A stretch of 64,000 bases of DNA from Frigoribacterium sp. Leaf263 (GCF_001422285.1 NZ_LMMO01000001.1:96252-160251); one strand, 5' to 3'. Shown: positions 52,620 through 61,429, counted from the first letter of the stretch. A program made the numbers and translations. The notes: a model not told the origin generated them from the sequence alone.

Positions 52620-54353
52620 TCACTTCCAGCTGGGGATCCAGTAGTGGATGCGGATGAACTCCCAGTCGGCGAGCTGCGCCGTCCACAGCGGGTAGAAGAA
52701 GACGGTCACCGCCACGGCGGCCACCACGACGATGGCGGTGACGGCGATCCCGCTCCGCCTGCGATCGAGGTGATCGGTGCGCCGGCCGAGGATGATGCCG
52801 AGGGTCGCCGCGAGCCCGAGCACGAGATAGGGCTCGAAGGCGATCGTGTAGAACTGGAAGACCGTCCGATCCGAGAAGGCGAGCCAGGGCAGGTAGCCGG
52901 CCGCGATGCCGACGAGGATCGCGCCGTGGCGCCACTCGCGGTGCCGGACCACCCGGTAGAGCAGATAGAGGCACGCCGCGACTGCCGCGTACCAGATCAC
53001 CGGGTTCGCGACCGAGGTGATCGCCTCGCCGCAGCGGGCCACCTCGCAGCCGCCCTGACCCTCGTCGAAGCCCTGGTAGTACATGCTCGTCGGGCGCAGC
53101 ATGAGCAGCCACGTGAACGGGTTCGCCTGATACGAGTGCGGCGTCGCGAGACCCACGTTGAACGCGTAGACGCCGGCCTCGTAGTGCCAGAAGTTCTGCA
53201 CCACGTCGGGGACCCACGCGAGCGCGCCCGTCCAGCGCTGACCGCCCTCCTCGACCCAGTTCCGGTAGTAGCCGCCGCCCGTCACGAACCATCCGGTCCA
53301 GGTGACGAGGTAGGCGACGAGCGCCACGGGCACGGTGAGCAGGAAGCTCACCGGCGCCTGCTTCAGCAGGGTGCCCCTCAGCCAGAACTCGACCCCGGCG
53401 CGGCGGCGAGCCAGCACGTCGACGACGACCGTGTAGACCGCGAACACGGCCAGGAAGTACAACCCGTTCCACTTGACGCCCGTGGCGAGGCCGCAGAGCA
53501 GACCCGCCGTCAGCAGCCACGGCCGCGACCAGAGGGCCGGCCCCCACGCGAGATCGCGCCCCGCGCTCCGCCTCCGCGACACCCAGCCGTCGAGCCGCCG
53601 CGCCGTCCACCGACGGTCGAGCAGCACGGCGGCGAAGGCCAGCAGGCCGAAGAGCATGACGAAGTTGTCGAGCAGCGACACCCGGGACATCACGATGGCG
53701 TGCCCGTCGATGGCGAGCAGGAACCCCGCGAGCGTGCCGACCAGCGTCGACCGGAGCAGCACCGTGCCGATCACGGCCACGAGGGCGACCGCGAGGATGC
53801 CCACGACGGCCGTGCTGAGCCGCCAGCCCGCCGGATCGTCCGGGCCGAGCGCCGCCATGCCGAGGCTGATCAGCCACTTGCCGAGCGGCGGATGAGCCAC
53901 GAACGACGCCGCCGTCGAGAAGCCGTCGGCTCCTCCTGCGGCGAAGCTGGGGTCGTAGTCGGCCGGCCACGCGGCCTCGTAGCCGAGCTCGTGCAGGGTC
54001 CACGCGTCTTTGACGTAGTAGGTCTCGTCGAAGACCAGCGAGCCCGGGTGGCCGAGATGCCACAGGCGCAGCACGGCCGCCAGCAGGGTGACCGCGATCG
54101 GCCCGCCGAACGCCCAGGCGCGGCGCCGGCCGGGCGTCGAGAGCAGCCGCCCCCACCAGGCGTCGAGACGGGTCAGCGCGGGCTCGCTCGGGGCGGATCC
54201 CTCGGCGACGCTCGCGGATGCGGAGGAGTCGACCCGCGCCTCCTCGGCCGTCCGCCCGTCGTGCGGTGCGGCGGGCGTCCCGTCGTGCAGCTCGGCGGGC
54301 GTCCCGTCGACCTCGGCGAGCACGGCGGAGTCGCGCTCGGGCGGGGTCGTCAT
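52620..54353 (-). CDS. Dolichyl-phosphate-mannose-protein mannosyltransferase-like, GT39
   Basis: A 577-residue polytopic protein that probably transfers mannose from polyprenyl-phosphate-mannose to exported proteins. The catalytic Asp109-Glu110 (LVFDETYYVKDAW) sits in the first external loop, HPPLGKWLI and VSLLDNFVMLF are GT39 blocks, and the C-terminus ends WEFIRIHYWIPSWK. About 65 N-terminal residues are disordered, built from a 24-bp tandem repeat and an in-frame dispersed element (EEARVDSS). ATG 54353 has TACGAT 6 bp upstream. Confidence 0.93.
   Translation of the reverse strand: MTTPPERDSAVLAEVDGTPAELHDGTPAAPHDGRTAEEARVDSSASASVAEGSAPSEPALTRLDAWWGRLLSTPGRRRAWAFGGPIAVTLLAAVLRLWHLGHPGSLVFDETYYVKDAWTLHELGYEAAWPADYDPSFAAGGADGFSTAASFVAHPPLGKWLISLGMAALGPDDPAGWRLSTAVVGILAVALVAVIGTVLLRSTLVGTLAGFLLAIDGHAIVMSRVSLLDNFVMLFGLLAFAAVLLDRRWTARRLDGWVSRRRSAGRDLAWGPALWSRPWLLTAGLLCGLATGVKWNGLYFLAVFAVYTVVVDVLARRRAGVEFWLRGTLLKQAPVSFLLTVPVALVAYLVTWTGWFVTGGGYYRNWVEEGGQRWTGALAWVPDVVQNFWHYEAGVYAFNVGLATPHSYQANPFTWLLMLRPTSMYYQGFDEGQGGCEVARCGEAITSVANPVIWYAAVAACLYLLYRVVRHREWRHGAILVGIAAGYLPWLAFSDRTVFQFYTIAFEPYLVLGLAATLGIILGRRTDHLDRRRSGIAVTAIVVVAAVAVTVFFYPLWTAQLADWEFIRIHYWIPSWK
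54231..54247 (+). repeat. Dispersed element inside the mannosyltransferase gene
   Basis: GACCCGCGCCTCCTCGG, the full consensus; on the coding strand it reads AEEARVD, a different frame from the RGGAG copies. Confidence 0.75.
54256..54303. repeat. 24-bp tandem repeat in mannosyltransferase N-terminus
   Basis: Two imperfect 24-bp units (54256-54279, 54280-54303) with a partial third, encoding DGTPAELH/DGTPAAPH-like repeats. Confidence 0.75.
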
Positions 54354-54359
54354 CGGGCC

Positions 54360-54365
54360 ATCGTA
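54360..54365 (-). promoter_or_regulatory. -10 hexamer of leaderless mannosyltransferase gene
   Basis: TACGAT on the minus strand, 6 bp before ATG 54353. Confidence 0.6.
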
Positions 54366-54387
54366 ATGAGCGGCGCAGCGGGCGGGG

Positions 54388-54393
54388 GACAAT
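54388..54393 (+). promoter_or_regulatory. -10-like hexamer of leaderless rsmI
   Basis: GACAAT, 6 bp before GTG 54400; the first two bases depart from TANNNT. Confidence 0.45.
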
Positions 54394-54399
54394 GGTCGG

Positions 54400-55227
54400 G
54401 TGATCGTGCTCGCCGCCACCCCCATCGGAAACCTCGGCGACGCCTCGCGACGCCTCGTCGAGACGCTCTCGAACGCCGAGGTGGTCGCCGCAGAGGACAC
54501 CCGCACCGCGATCCATCTCATGCGCGCCCTCGGGGTCGAGAACCGTCCGCGCCTGATCGCGCTGCACGAGCACAACGAACGTGAGAAGGCGGCCGAGATC
54601 GTCGAGCTGGCCCGGGTCTCCGACGTGGTGGTGCTCACCGACGCCGGCATGCCCGCGATCAGCGACCCCGGGTTCCCCCTCGTCGAGGCAGCGGCCGCGG
54701 CGGGCGTCACGGTCACCGCGATCCCCGGGCCGTCGGCCGTGCTCACCGCGCTCGCCGTGTCGGGCCTGCCCACCGACCGCTTCAGCTTCGAGGGGTTCCT
54801 GCCGCGCAAGCAGGGCGACCGGCTGCGCGTGCTCGGCGCGCTCGTCGACGAGCGCCGCACGATGGTCTTCTTCGAGTCGCCGCATCGTCTGGCCGACTCG
54901 CTGGCCGATCTCGTGACCGCCCTGGGCGGCGATCGCCGTGCCGTCGTCTGCCGCGAGCTGACGAAGATGCACGAGGAGGTGCGGCGCGGCACCGCGACCG
55001 AGCTCGCGTCGTGGGCGGCCGAGGGCGTGCGCGGCGAGATCTGCCTCGTCGTCGAGGGTGCGCCGGAGCGCGTCGTCGATCTCGCGGCCGGGCTGGCGCA
55101 GGTGCAGTCGCTCGTGGCCGACGGGGTCCGCCTGAAGGAGGCGACCACCGACGTGGCCGCGGCCACCGGTCTGTCACGGCGCGACCTGTACCAGGCGGCC
55201 CTCGCGGCCCGCCCATCGCGACCCTAG
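54400..55227 (+). CDS. rsmI: 16S rRNA (cytidine1402-2'-O)-methyltransferase
   Basis: Methylates the ribose of C1402 in the decoding centre. The 275-residue tetrapyrrole-methylase-fold protein begins at once with the SAM motif LAATPIGNLGDAS. TDAGMPAISDPG (about 86-97), PGPSAVLTAL (about 109-118) and FFESPHRL (about 154-161) follow; all are RsmI landmarks. GTG 54400 leaves no room for a ribosome-binding site and fits leaderless initiation. Divergent from the mannosyltransferase gene across 46 bp. Confidence 0.94.
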   Translation: MIVLAATPIGNLGDASRRLVETLSNAEVVAAEDTRTAIHLMRALGVENRPRLIALHEHNEREKAAEIVELARVSDVVVLTDAGMPAISDPGFPLVEAAAAAGVTVTAIPGPSAVLTALAVSGLPTDRFSFEGFLPRKQGDRLRVLGALVDERRTMVFFESPHRLADSLADLVTALGGDRRAVVCRELTKMHEEVRRGTATELASWAAEGVRGEICLVVEGAPERVVDLAAGLAQVQSLVADGVRLKEATTDVAAATGLSRRDLYQAALAARPSRP

Positions 55228-55265
55228 CGCCCTCCGCGCGGCATACTCGCCGTCATGCGATCCGC

Positions 55266-55304
55266 GGCGGGCGGGCGGGCGGGAGGTCGGACGGACGGAC
55301 CGGA
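55266..55304 (+). repeat. GCGG and GGAC microsatellite tracts
   Basis: About four GGGC-type units followed by three GGAC units in the 156-bp gap before the quinone reductase gene; the gap otherwise holds only its ribosome-binding site. Confidence 0.6.
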
Positions 55305-55383
55305 CCCGACCCGGGCCCCGGGGTGCAAGCTCGAAGGACGACGCGTCTGCACGGGGCGCGCTCGGCAGAGTGAGGAGCACGGC

Positions 55384-56370
55384 ATGAAAGCGGTCCGGTT
55401 CGAGAAGTACGGCGACATCGACGAGCTGCGGGTCGAGCAGATCGCGAAGCCGCAGGCGGGCCCGGGGCAGGTCGTCGTCGCCGTCAAGGCCGCGGGGCTG
55501 AACCCCGGTGAGGCCGCCATCCGCGCCGGTCTGCTGCACGACGCGTTCCCCGCGTCGTTCCCGTCGGGGCAGGGCACGGACTTCGCCGGCATCGTCGACG
55601 AGGTCGGAGACGGCGTCGACGGCTGGTCGCGCGACGACGAGGTGGTCGGCTGGGCCACGAGGTCGTCGCACGCCGAATTCGTCGTCGTACCGGCCGACCA
55701 GCTCGTTCGGAAGCCCAGCAACATCGCGTGGGAGGTCGCCGGCAGCATCAGCGTGACCGGGCCCACCGCGTTCGCCGCCCTCCGCGCCGTGCAGGCGACC
55801 GAGGGCGACACCCTCGTCGTCTCCGCCGCCGCCGGGGGAGTCGGGGTGCTGGTGTCGCAGCTGGCGGTGCTCGGGGGACTCACCGTGATCGGCACCGCGA
55901 GCGAGCAGAACCACGACTTCCTCCGCAGTCTCGGCGTCATCCCGGTCGAGTACGGCGAGGGCGTCGTGGGCCGCATCCGCGACGTCGCGACCACCGGCGT
56001 CGACGCCTTCATCGACTGCTACGGGCACGGCAACGTCGAGTACGGGCTCGAGCTCGGGGTGGCGCCGCACCGCATCAACACGATCACCGACTTCGACGCC
56101 GTCGAGCGGCACGGCGTCAAGGCCGAGGGCAGTGCGCACGCCACGACCCAGGCGGTGCTGACCGAGCTGCTCGGGCTGATCGCCGAGGCGAAGATCACGG
56201 TGCCGATCGACGGCGTCTTCCCTCTCGACGAGGTGAGGGACGCCTACCGCGACCTCGAGGACGGCCACGCCCGGGGCAAGTACGTGCTGGGCCTCGACGT
56301 CGTCGCCTACCCGGGCGAGAACGAGGGCGAGCGCGCCGGGACCGACGAGGGGTCCGAACAGGCGACCTGA
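55384..56370 (+). CDS. NADPH:quinone reductase-like medium-chain dehydrogenase
   Basis: A 328-residue zinc-independent MDR protein. The N-terminal substrate domain starts MKAVRFEKYGDIDELRVEQI. The NADPH-binding site is VSAAAGGVGVLVSQLAV (about 142-158), and AFIDCYGHGNVE and HARGKYVLGLD follow. No structural-zinc cysteines are present. Function is likely reduction of quinones or enones. ATG 55384 has GAGGAG upstream; an earlier in-frame ATG at 55255 would add an implausible Gly/Arg-rich leader. Confidence 0.87.
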   Translation: MKAVRFEKYGDIDELRVEQIAKPQAGPGQVVVAVKAAGLNPGEAAIRAGLLHDAFPASFPSGQGTDFAGIVDEVGDGVDGWSRDDEVVGWATRSSHAEFVVVPADQLVRKPSNIAWEVAGSISVTGPTAFAALRAVQATEGDTLVVSAAAGGVGVLVSQLAVLGGLTVIGTASEQNHDFLRSLGVIPVEYGEGVVGRIRDVATTGVDAFIDCYGHGNVEYGLELGVAPHRINTITDFDAVERHGVKAEGSAHATTQAVLTELLGLIAEAKITVPIDGVFPLDEVRDAYRDLEDGHARGKYVLGLDVVAYPGENEGERAGTDEGSEQAT

Positions 56371-56405
56371 GCGACCGGTCGAGCCGCGCCCGGCGTCGCC
56401 GTCGC

Positions 56406-56422
56406 GACCCGCGCCTCCTGGG
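56406..56422 (+). repeat. Dispersed 17-bp element
   Basis: GACCCGCGCCTCCTGGG, 35 bp after the quinone reductase stop and in its sense. Confidence 0.75.
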
Positions 56423-56438
56423 CTCCCGGCGGTCGGAG

Positions 56439-56457
56439 CCGACGAGGCGCGGGTCGC
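56439..56457 (-). repeat. Dispersed element, inverted partner
   Basis: CCGACGAGGCGCGGGTCGC, facing the copy at 56406-56422. Confidence 0.7.
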
Positions 56458-56480
56458 GTCGTCGTGTCGGTGGCCGCACC

Positions 56481-56486
56481 TAAGAT
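56481..56486 (+). promoter_or_regulatory. -10 hexamer of leaderless metG
   Basis: TAAGAT, 7 bp before ATG 56494. Confidence 0.6.
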
Positions 56487-56493
56487 GGTCCCC

Positions 56494-58062
56494 ATGCCCG
56501 CCGGCGACTCCTTCTTCATCGCAACGCCCATCTTCTACGTCAACGACGTGCCGCACATCGGTCACGCCTACACCGAGGTCGCAGCCGACGTGCTCGCCCG
56601 GTGGCACCGGCAGCGGGGCGACGACGCCTGGCTGCTGACCGGCACGGACGAGCACGGTCAGAAGATCCTCCGCACGGCCACGAGCAACGGCGTGACCCCG
56701 CAGGAGTGGGCCGACAAGCTCGTCACCGAATCCTGGAAGCCGCTGCTGCAGACGGTCGACATCCGCAATGACGACTTCATCCGCACGACCGACGAGCGGC
56801 ACGAGAAGGGCGTCCAGACGTTCCTCCAGAAGCTCTACGACGACGGCTTCATCTATCAGGGCGAGTTCGAGGGGTTCTACTGCGTCGGCTGCGAGGAGTA
56901 CAAGCAGCCGGGCGATCTCGTCGAGGGCACCGGTCCGTTCGAGGGTCAGCAGGTCTGCGCCATCCACTCGAAGCCCGTCGAGCTCCTGCAAGAGAGCAAC
57001 TACTTCTTCCGCATGAGCGACTTCGAGCAGCGCCTGCTCGACCTGTACGAGCAGCAGCCCGACTTCGTCCAGCCCGACACGGTGCGCAACGAGATCGTCC
57101 AGTTCGTCAAGCAGGGTCTCCGTGATCTGTCGATCTCGCGGCAGAGCTTCGACTGGGGCGTCAAGGTCCCATGGGACGAGAAGCACGTCGTCTACGTCTG
57201 GTTCGACGCCCTCCTGAACTACATCACCGCCATCGGCTACGGCGTCGACGACGACGAGTTCCGCCGGCGCTGGCCCGCCGTGCAGCTGGTCGGAAAGGAC
57301 ATCGCGCGCTTCCACGCCGTCATCTGGCCCGCCATGCTCATGGCCGCGGGTCTGCCCGTGCCGAAGAACGTCTTCGGTCACGGCTGGCTCCTGGTCGGCG
57401 GCGAGAAGATGTCGAAGTCGAAGCTGACCGGCATCGCGCCGCAGCAGATCACCGACGTCTTCGGCTCGGACGCCTTCCGGTACTACTTCATGCGCGCCAT
57501 CACCTTCGGTCAGGACGGCAACTTCAGCTGGGAGGACATCTCGGCGCGGTACCAGGCCGAGCTCGCCAACGGCTTCGGCAACCTCGCCTCGCGGGTCGTC
57601 GCCATGATCACCCGGTACTTCGACGGCACCGTCCCGGTCGCCGGCGAGCTGACCGACGCCGACCTCGCCGTGCGCGAGACCGAGGTGCGTGTCACCGCCG
57701 AGGCCGATGCCGCCATCGACCGCTTCGCGATCAACGAGGCGCTCTCGTCCGTGTGGGAGCTCGTCGACACCCTCAACGGCTACATCACCGAGCAGGAGCC
57801 CTGGGCACTCGCGAAAGACGACTCGAAGCGCGAGCGTCTCGCGACGGTCCTGGCGACCTCGCTGCGCGGTCTCGGCACGCTCACCGTGCTCCTCTCGCCG
57901 TTCATCCCGACCGCGACGACCACCCTCTGGCAGAGCATCGGCCAGGGCGAGCTGACCAGTCAGCCCGTCGACCGCGCCCCCGAGTGGTCGAGCGCCCCGA
58001 CGGTCGCCCCGCTGGCCGCCGGTCTCTTCCCGCGGATCGAGCAGCCGGAGCCCGCGGCGTGA
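56494..58062 (+). CDS. metG: Methionyl-tRNA synthetase
   Basis: Charges tRNA-Met. The 522-residue protein is the short form without the C-terminal EMAP/dimerisation domain. The class I motifs are HIGH (21-24) and KMSKS (305-309). A single Cys-X2-Cys knuckle in FYCVGCEEY marks the one-knuckle subtype. ATG 56494 is chosen over the in-frame ATG at 56485 because a TAAGAT hexamer ends 7 bp before it, overlapping the other candidate. First gene of a metG-tatD-rsmA run with overlapping junctions. Confidence 0.97.
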   Translation: MPAGDSFFIATPIFYVNDVPHIGHAYTEVAADVLARWHRQRGDDAWLLTGTDEHGQKILRTATSNGVTPQEWADKLVTESWKPLLQTVDIRNDDFIRTTDERHEKGVQTFLQKLYDDGFIYQGEFEGFYCVGCEEYKQPGDLVEGTGPFEGQQVCAIHSKPVELLQESNYFFRMSDFEQRLLDLYEQQPDFVQPDTVRNEIVQFVKQGLRDLSISRQSFDWGVKVPWDEKHVVYVWFDALLNYITAIGYGVDDDEFRRRWPAVQLVGKDIARFHAVIWPAMLMAAGLPVPKNVFGHGWLLVGGEKMSKSKLTGIAPQQITDVFGSDAFRYYFMRAITFGQDGNFSWEDISARYQAELANGFGNLASRVVAMITRYFDGTVPVAGELTDADLAVRETEVRVTAEADAAIDRFAINEALSSVWELVDTLNGYITEQEPWALAKDDSKRERLATVLATSLRGLGTLTVLLSPFIPTATTTLWQSIGQGELTSQPVDRAPEWSSAPTVAPLAAGLFPRIEQPEPAA

Positions 58063-59036
58063 GCGAGCACGAGGCCCGGTCGGGGGCCGACCCGACGGGC
58101 GAGGCGACGCCGACCCACGTCCGGCACCGCACCTCCAGCGAATCCGGCGGCAAGAAGCGCGACCTCAGCTACCCGGCCCCGCCGAATCCGCTCGTCGTCC
58201 CGGTCTACGACAACCACACGCACCTCGAGATCGCCGACGGCGAGGGCGAGCCCGGCACCGACGGCGGCCCGCTCGACTACCGGGAGCACCTCGACCGCGC
58301 GTCCGCCGTGGGCATCCGCGGCGTCGTGCAGGTCGGCACCGACGTCGAGACCTCGCGGTGGTCGGCCGAGATCGCGGCGCGAGAGCCCCGCGTGCTCGCC
58401 GCCGTGGCGCTGCACCCCAACGAGGCCCCCCGGCTGGCCGACGAGGGGCGGCTCGACGCCGCCCTCGCCGTGATCGACGAGCTCGCCGCGCGACCGCGCG
58501 TGCGGGCGATCGGCGAGACCGGTCTCGACTTCTTCCGCACCGGCCCCGAAGGGCGCGCCGCGCAGATCGAGTCGTTCGCAGCGCACATCGAGATCGCCAA
58601 GCGACACGGTCTCGCCCTGCAGATCCACGATCGCGACGCCCACGACGACGTCGTCGACCTGCTGCTCGAGGTGGGCGCACCCGAGCGCACGGTGTTCCAC
58701 TGCTTCAGCGGCGGGCCCGAGCTGGCGGGCATCCTCGCCGAGAACGGCTGGTACGCGTCGTTCTCCGGCACGGTGACCTTCTCGAACGCCCAGCCGCTCC
58801 GCGACGCCCTCGTGCAGCTGCCGCGCCATCTGCTCCTCGTCGAGACGGACGCGCCGTATCTCACCCCCGTGCCGTACCGCGGTCGCCCCAACGCGCCCTA
58901 CCTCGTGCCGTTCACCCTCCGGTCGATGGCCGAGACGATCGGCACCGACGTCTCGATGCTCGCGGCGCAGATCTCGTCGAACACCGAGCTGGTCTACGGC
59001 GGCTGGGACGACGAACCCGTCACGGTCGACGCCTAA
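58059..59036 (+). CDS. tatD: TatD-family metal-dependent hydrolase
   Basis: A 325-residue TatD-type nuclease, a TIM-barrel metal hydrolase. Metal ligands are His53 and His55 (DNHTHLEI), Glu in IGETGLDFF, and His in LQIHDRDAHDD and FHCFSGG. The late Asp is in VETDAPYL. E. coli TatD is a 3'-5' DNase; cytoplasmic DNA or RNA quality control is likely. It has about 45 extra charged residues at the N-terminus. GTG 58059 overlaps the metG stop (GTGA). The metG-tatD-rsmA order is common in actinobacteria and firmicutes. Confidence 0.93.
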   Translation: MSEHEARSGADPTGEATPTHVRHRTSSESGGKKRDLSYPAPPNPLVVPVYDNHTHLEIADGEGEPGTDGGPLDYREHLDRASAVGIRGVVQVGTDVETSRWSAEIAAREPRVLAAVALHPNEAPRLADEGRLDAALAVIDELAARPRVRAIGETGLDFFRTGPEGRAAQIESFAAHIEIAKRHGLALQIHDRDAHDDVVDLLLEVGAPERTVFHCFSGGPELAGILAENGWYASFSGTVTFSNAQPLRDALVQLPRHLLLVETDAPYLTPVPYRGRPNAPYLVPFTLRSMAETIGTDVSMLAAQISSNTELVYGGWDDEPVTVDA

Positions 59037-59914
59037 TGGCCCGAGCGACCCTCCTGGGCCCCGCCGAGATCCGCGATCTCGCCGAGATGCTCGGCATCCA
59101 GCCGACCAAGAAGCTCGGGCAGAACTTCGTGCACGACGCCAACACGGTGCGCCGCATCGTCACCGCGTCGGGCGTCTCGGCCGGGACGTCGGTGGTCGAG
59201 ATCGGTCCGGGGCTCGGCTCGCTCACCCTCGGTCTGCTCGAGGCGGGCTGCTCGGTCGTCGCCGTCGAGATCGACAAGCGCCTCGCCGAGCAGCTGCCGC
59301 AGACGGTCGCGCTGCTGCAGCCGGCCGCCGAGCTCACGGTCGTCGTCGACGACGCGATGCGGGTCACGTCGCTGCCGGTCGAGCCGACTCATCTCGTCGC
59401 CAACCTGCCGTACAACATCAGCGTGCCGGTGCTGCTCCACTTCCTCGAGCACTTCGACAGCCTGCAGCACGGTCTCGTCATGGTGCAGTCCGAGGTGGGT
59501 CTCCGGCTCGCGGCCGAGCCCGGCTCGAAGATCTACGGATCGCCCAGCATCAAGGCCGCCTGGTACGGCGAGTTCCGCGCAGCCGGGCCGGTCAGCCGCC
59601 AGGTGTTCTGGCCGGTGCCGAACGTCGACAGCATCCTCGTGGCGTTCGACCGGCGTGCGCCCCGGGGCACCGAGACCGAGCGTCTCGCCGTGTTCGCCCT
59701 CGTCGACGCGGCGTTCCAGCAGCGCCGCAAGATGATGCGGCAGTCGCTGTCGTCTCTCTACGGCTCGTCCGCCGCGGCGACCGAGGCCCTCGAACGCGCC
59801 GGCATCGCGCCGACCGTCCGCGGCGAGCAGCTGACCGTCGACGACTTCCTGGCCATCGCCCGGGCGAGCGACCTCGACGCGCTGTCCGGGTCGCGGGTGT
59901 CCGACGCCGACTGA
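59036..59914 (+). CDS. rsmA: 16S rRNA (adenine1518/1519-N6) dimethyltransferase
   Basis: KsgA: dimethylates two adjacent adenines in 16S helix 45, a late step in small-subunit assembly. The 292-residue protein has the N-terminal KKLGQNFVHD (25-34), SAM motif I VVEIGPGLGSLT (53-64), and the catalytic NLPYNIS beginning near Asn123. PVPNVDSILV and the QQRRKMMRQSL block follow. Its ATG shares a base with the tatD stop (TAATG), so translation is coupled. Confidence 0.97.
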   Translation: MARATLLGPAEIRDLAEMLGIQPTKKLGQNFVHDANTVRRIVTASGVSAGTSVVEIGPGLGSLTLGLLEAGCSVVAVEIDKRLAEQLPQTVALLQPAAELTVVVDDAMRVTSLPVEPTHLVANLPYNISVPVLLHFLEHFDSLQHGLVMVQSEVGLRLAAEPGSKIYGSPSIKAAWYGEFRAAGPVSRQVFWPVPNVDSILVAFDRRAPRGTETERLAVFALVDAAFQQRRKMMRQSLSSLYGSSAAATEALERAGIAPTVRGEQLTVDDFLAIARASDLDALSGSRVSDAD

Positions 59915-59918
59915 GCGC

Positions 59919-60470
59919 ATGCCGCGTCGAAGGGATCCTCCCGCCCGCTCGGTGAGCGACGCGAGACTCGGCTCGGGCACGGGGCGGAGCGCCGCCGACT
60001 GGTTCGCCCTCCTCGACGGAGCGCGGGCGACGCGACTCTCCCACGAGCGGATCGCGCACCTCCTGATGGTCGATCACGAGGTCGCCCCCTGGTGGGCGCA
60101 GGTCATCACCGTGCGATACGAGCAGGCCAGGGGGCTGCCGTCGCCCGGCCTGCAACCCGACGGGTCGTACGCGGTGACCCTCGGGCGCAGTCTCCGCGGC
60201 GAGCCCGCCGAGCTGCTGGAGCTGCTCGTGGCGCGCCTGGCCGAGTACACGGGAGGCGCGGCACCGGTCACGAGTCGGCCGGGCGGTCGTCCGACGGCCG
60301 AGTGGACGCTGTCGAACGGCGACGTGCTGACGATCACGGTCACGCCCTCGACCGGGGGCAAGTGCGCCGTCGCGCTCACGCAGGGGCGACTCCGTCTTCC
60401 CGAGCGCGTGCAACCCGTCCGCGAGGCGCTCACCGCGGCCCTCGACGTCATGGTCGATCGCCAGAACTGA
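59919..60470 (+). CDS. Small protein with DUF4287-like motif
   Basis: 183 residues, starting 4 bp after rsmA. The middle has HERIAHLLMVDHEVAPWWAQVITVRYEQARGL (about 45-76), close to the DUF4287 pattern (an HxxIAxWLxxxHGVxxWWAQxVTVxYEQxRG-like block), as I remember it. The last 80 residues could be an SRPBCC-like fold, a combination seen in actinobacteria. Function is unknown. It interrupts the usual rsmA-ispE neighbourhood and, by its spacing, is part of that transcript. Confidence 0.7.
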   Translation: MPRRRDPPARSVSDARLGSGTGRSAADWFALLDGARATRLSHERIAHLLMVDHEVAPWWAQVITVRYEQARGLPSPGLQPDGSYAVTLGRSLRGEPAELLELLVARLAEYTGGAAPVTSRPGGRPTAEWTLSNGDVLTITVTPSTGGKCAVALTQGRLRLPERVQPVREALTAALDVMVDRQN

Positions 60471-60471
60471 C

Positions 60472-60477
60472 TAGGTT
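60472..60477 (+). promoter_or_regulatory. -10 hexamer of leaderless ispE
   Basis: TAGGTT, 6 bp before ATG 60484. Confidence 0.6.
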
Positions 60478-60483
60478 GGTGTC

Positions 60484-61422
60484 ATGACGACCGAGGCCGC
60501 CCCGACCGTGGTCCACACGCGGGCCCCCGGCAAGATCAACGTGTTCCTCGCCGTCGGCGATCTGCAGGACGACGGCTACCACGAGCTCGCCACGGCGTAC
60601 CAGGCCGTGTCGCTCTACGAGGACGTCCGGGCGCGCCGGTCCGACGACTTCTCGGTGCAGGTCGCCGGCGGTCCGGCGGTCGACGTCAGCGGTGTGCCGA
60701 CCGACGGGAGCAACCTCGCCATCCGGGCTGCGCGCCTCCTCGCCTCCACGACCGGCTATCGGGGCGGCGTCGCCCTGCGCATCGACAAGAACGTCCCCGT
60801 CGCCGGCGGCATGGGCGGCGGCTCCGCCGACGCGGCGGCCACCCTCCTCGCCTGCGACACGCTGTGGGGCACCGGTCTCGGCCGGGACGACCTGCTCCAC
60901 CTCGCCGCCGAGCTCGGTGCGGACGTCCCCTTCGCCTTCGCCGGCGGCACGGCCATCGGCACGGGTCGCGGCGACGAGCTCAGCCCTGCCCTCGCCAAGG
61001 GCACGTTCCAGTGGGTGCTCGCCCTCGCCGACTTCGGACTCTCGACGCCCACCGTGTACCGCGAGCTCGACGAGCACCGCCGGCGCCACTCGAGCGACAT
61101 CTCGCCCGTCCGTCGACCGGTCGTCGACGCCGGTGTGCTCCAGGCCCTCCGCGCGGGTGATGCCGGGATGCTCGCCGACTCGATGCACAACGACCTGCAG
61201 GCCCCCGCGCTGCACCTCGAGCCGGGGCTCGCCGCGGTGCTCGAGCTCGGCGAGGGCAACGGCGCGCTGGCGGGCCTCGTCTCGGGCTCGGGTCCGACCG
61301 TCGCGTTCCTGGCGCCCGACCTCGACGGCGCCCTCGAGCTGCAGCTCGCGCTCGGCTCGGCGAAGCTGTCGGTCGTGCGCGCGACCGGTCCGGTGCACGG
61401 CGCCCGCGTCGTCTCCGACTGA
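60484..61422 (+). CDS. ispE: 4-diphosphocytidyl-2-C-methyl-D-erythritol kinase
   Basis: ATP-dependent kinase of the MEP pathway to isoprenoid precursors. The 312-residue GHMP kinase has [12 protein letters not shown] near residues 14-25, the phosphate loop [14 protein letters not shown] at about 105-118, and motif [15 protein letters not shown] near the C-terminus. The start at 60484 fits a leaderless promoter 6 bp upstream, so it can be transcribed apart from rsmA. Confidence 0.96.
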   Translation: MTTEAAPTVVHTRAPGKINVFLAVGDLQDDGYHELATAYQAVSLYEDVRARRSDDFSVQVAGGPAVDVSGVPTDGSNLAIRAARLLASTTGYRGGVALRIDKNVPVAGGMGGGSADAAATLLACDTLWGTGLGRDDLLHLAAELGADVPFAFAGGTAIGTGRGDELSPALAKGTFQWVLALADFGLSTPTVYRELDEHRRRHSSDISPVRRPVVDAGVLQALRAGDAGMLADSMHNDLQAPALHLEPGLAAVLELGEGNGALAGLVSGSGPTVAFLAPDLDGALELQLALGSAKLSVVRATGPVHGARVVSD

Positions 61423-61429
61423 GCGGCGA

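Larger units (their letters stand above)
56404..56457. repeat. Hairpin made of two inverted dispersed elements
   Basis: GCGACCCGCGCCTC (56404-56417) pairs perfectly with 56444-56457, giving a 14-bp stem with a 26-nt loop between the quinone reductase gene and metG. It probably serves as the quinone reductase terminator. Confidence 0.75.

Noticed and set aside
55255..55383. N-terminal extension of the quinone reductase from ATG 55255
   Set aside because: It would encode a Gly/Arg-rich leader from microsatellite DNA. ATG 55384 has a ribosome-binding site and begins the conserved MKAVRF.
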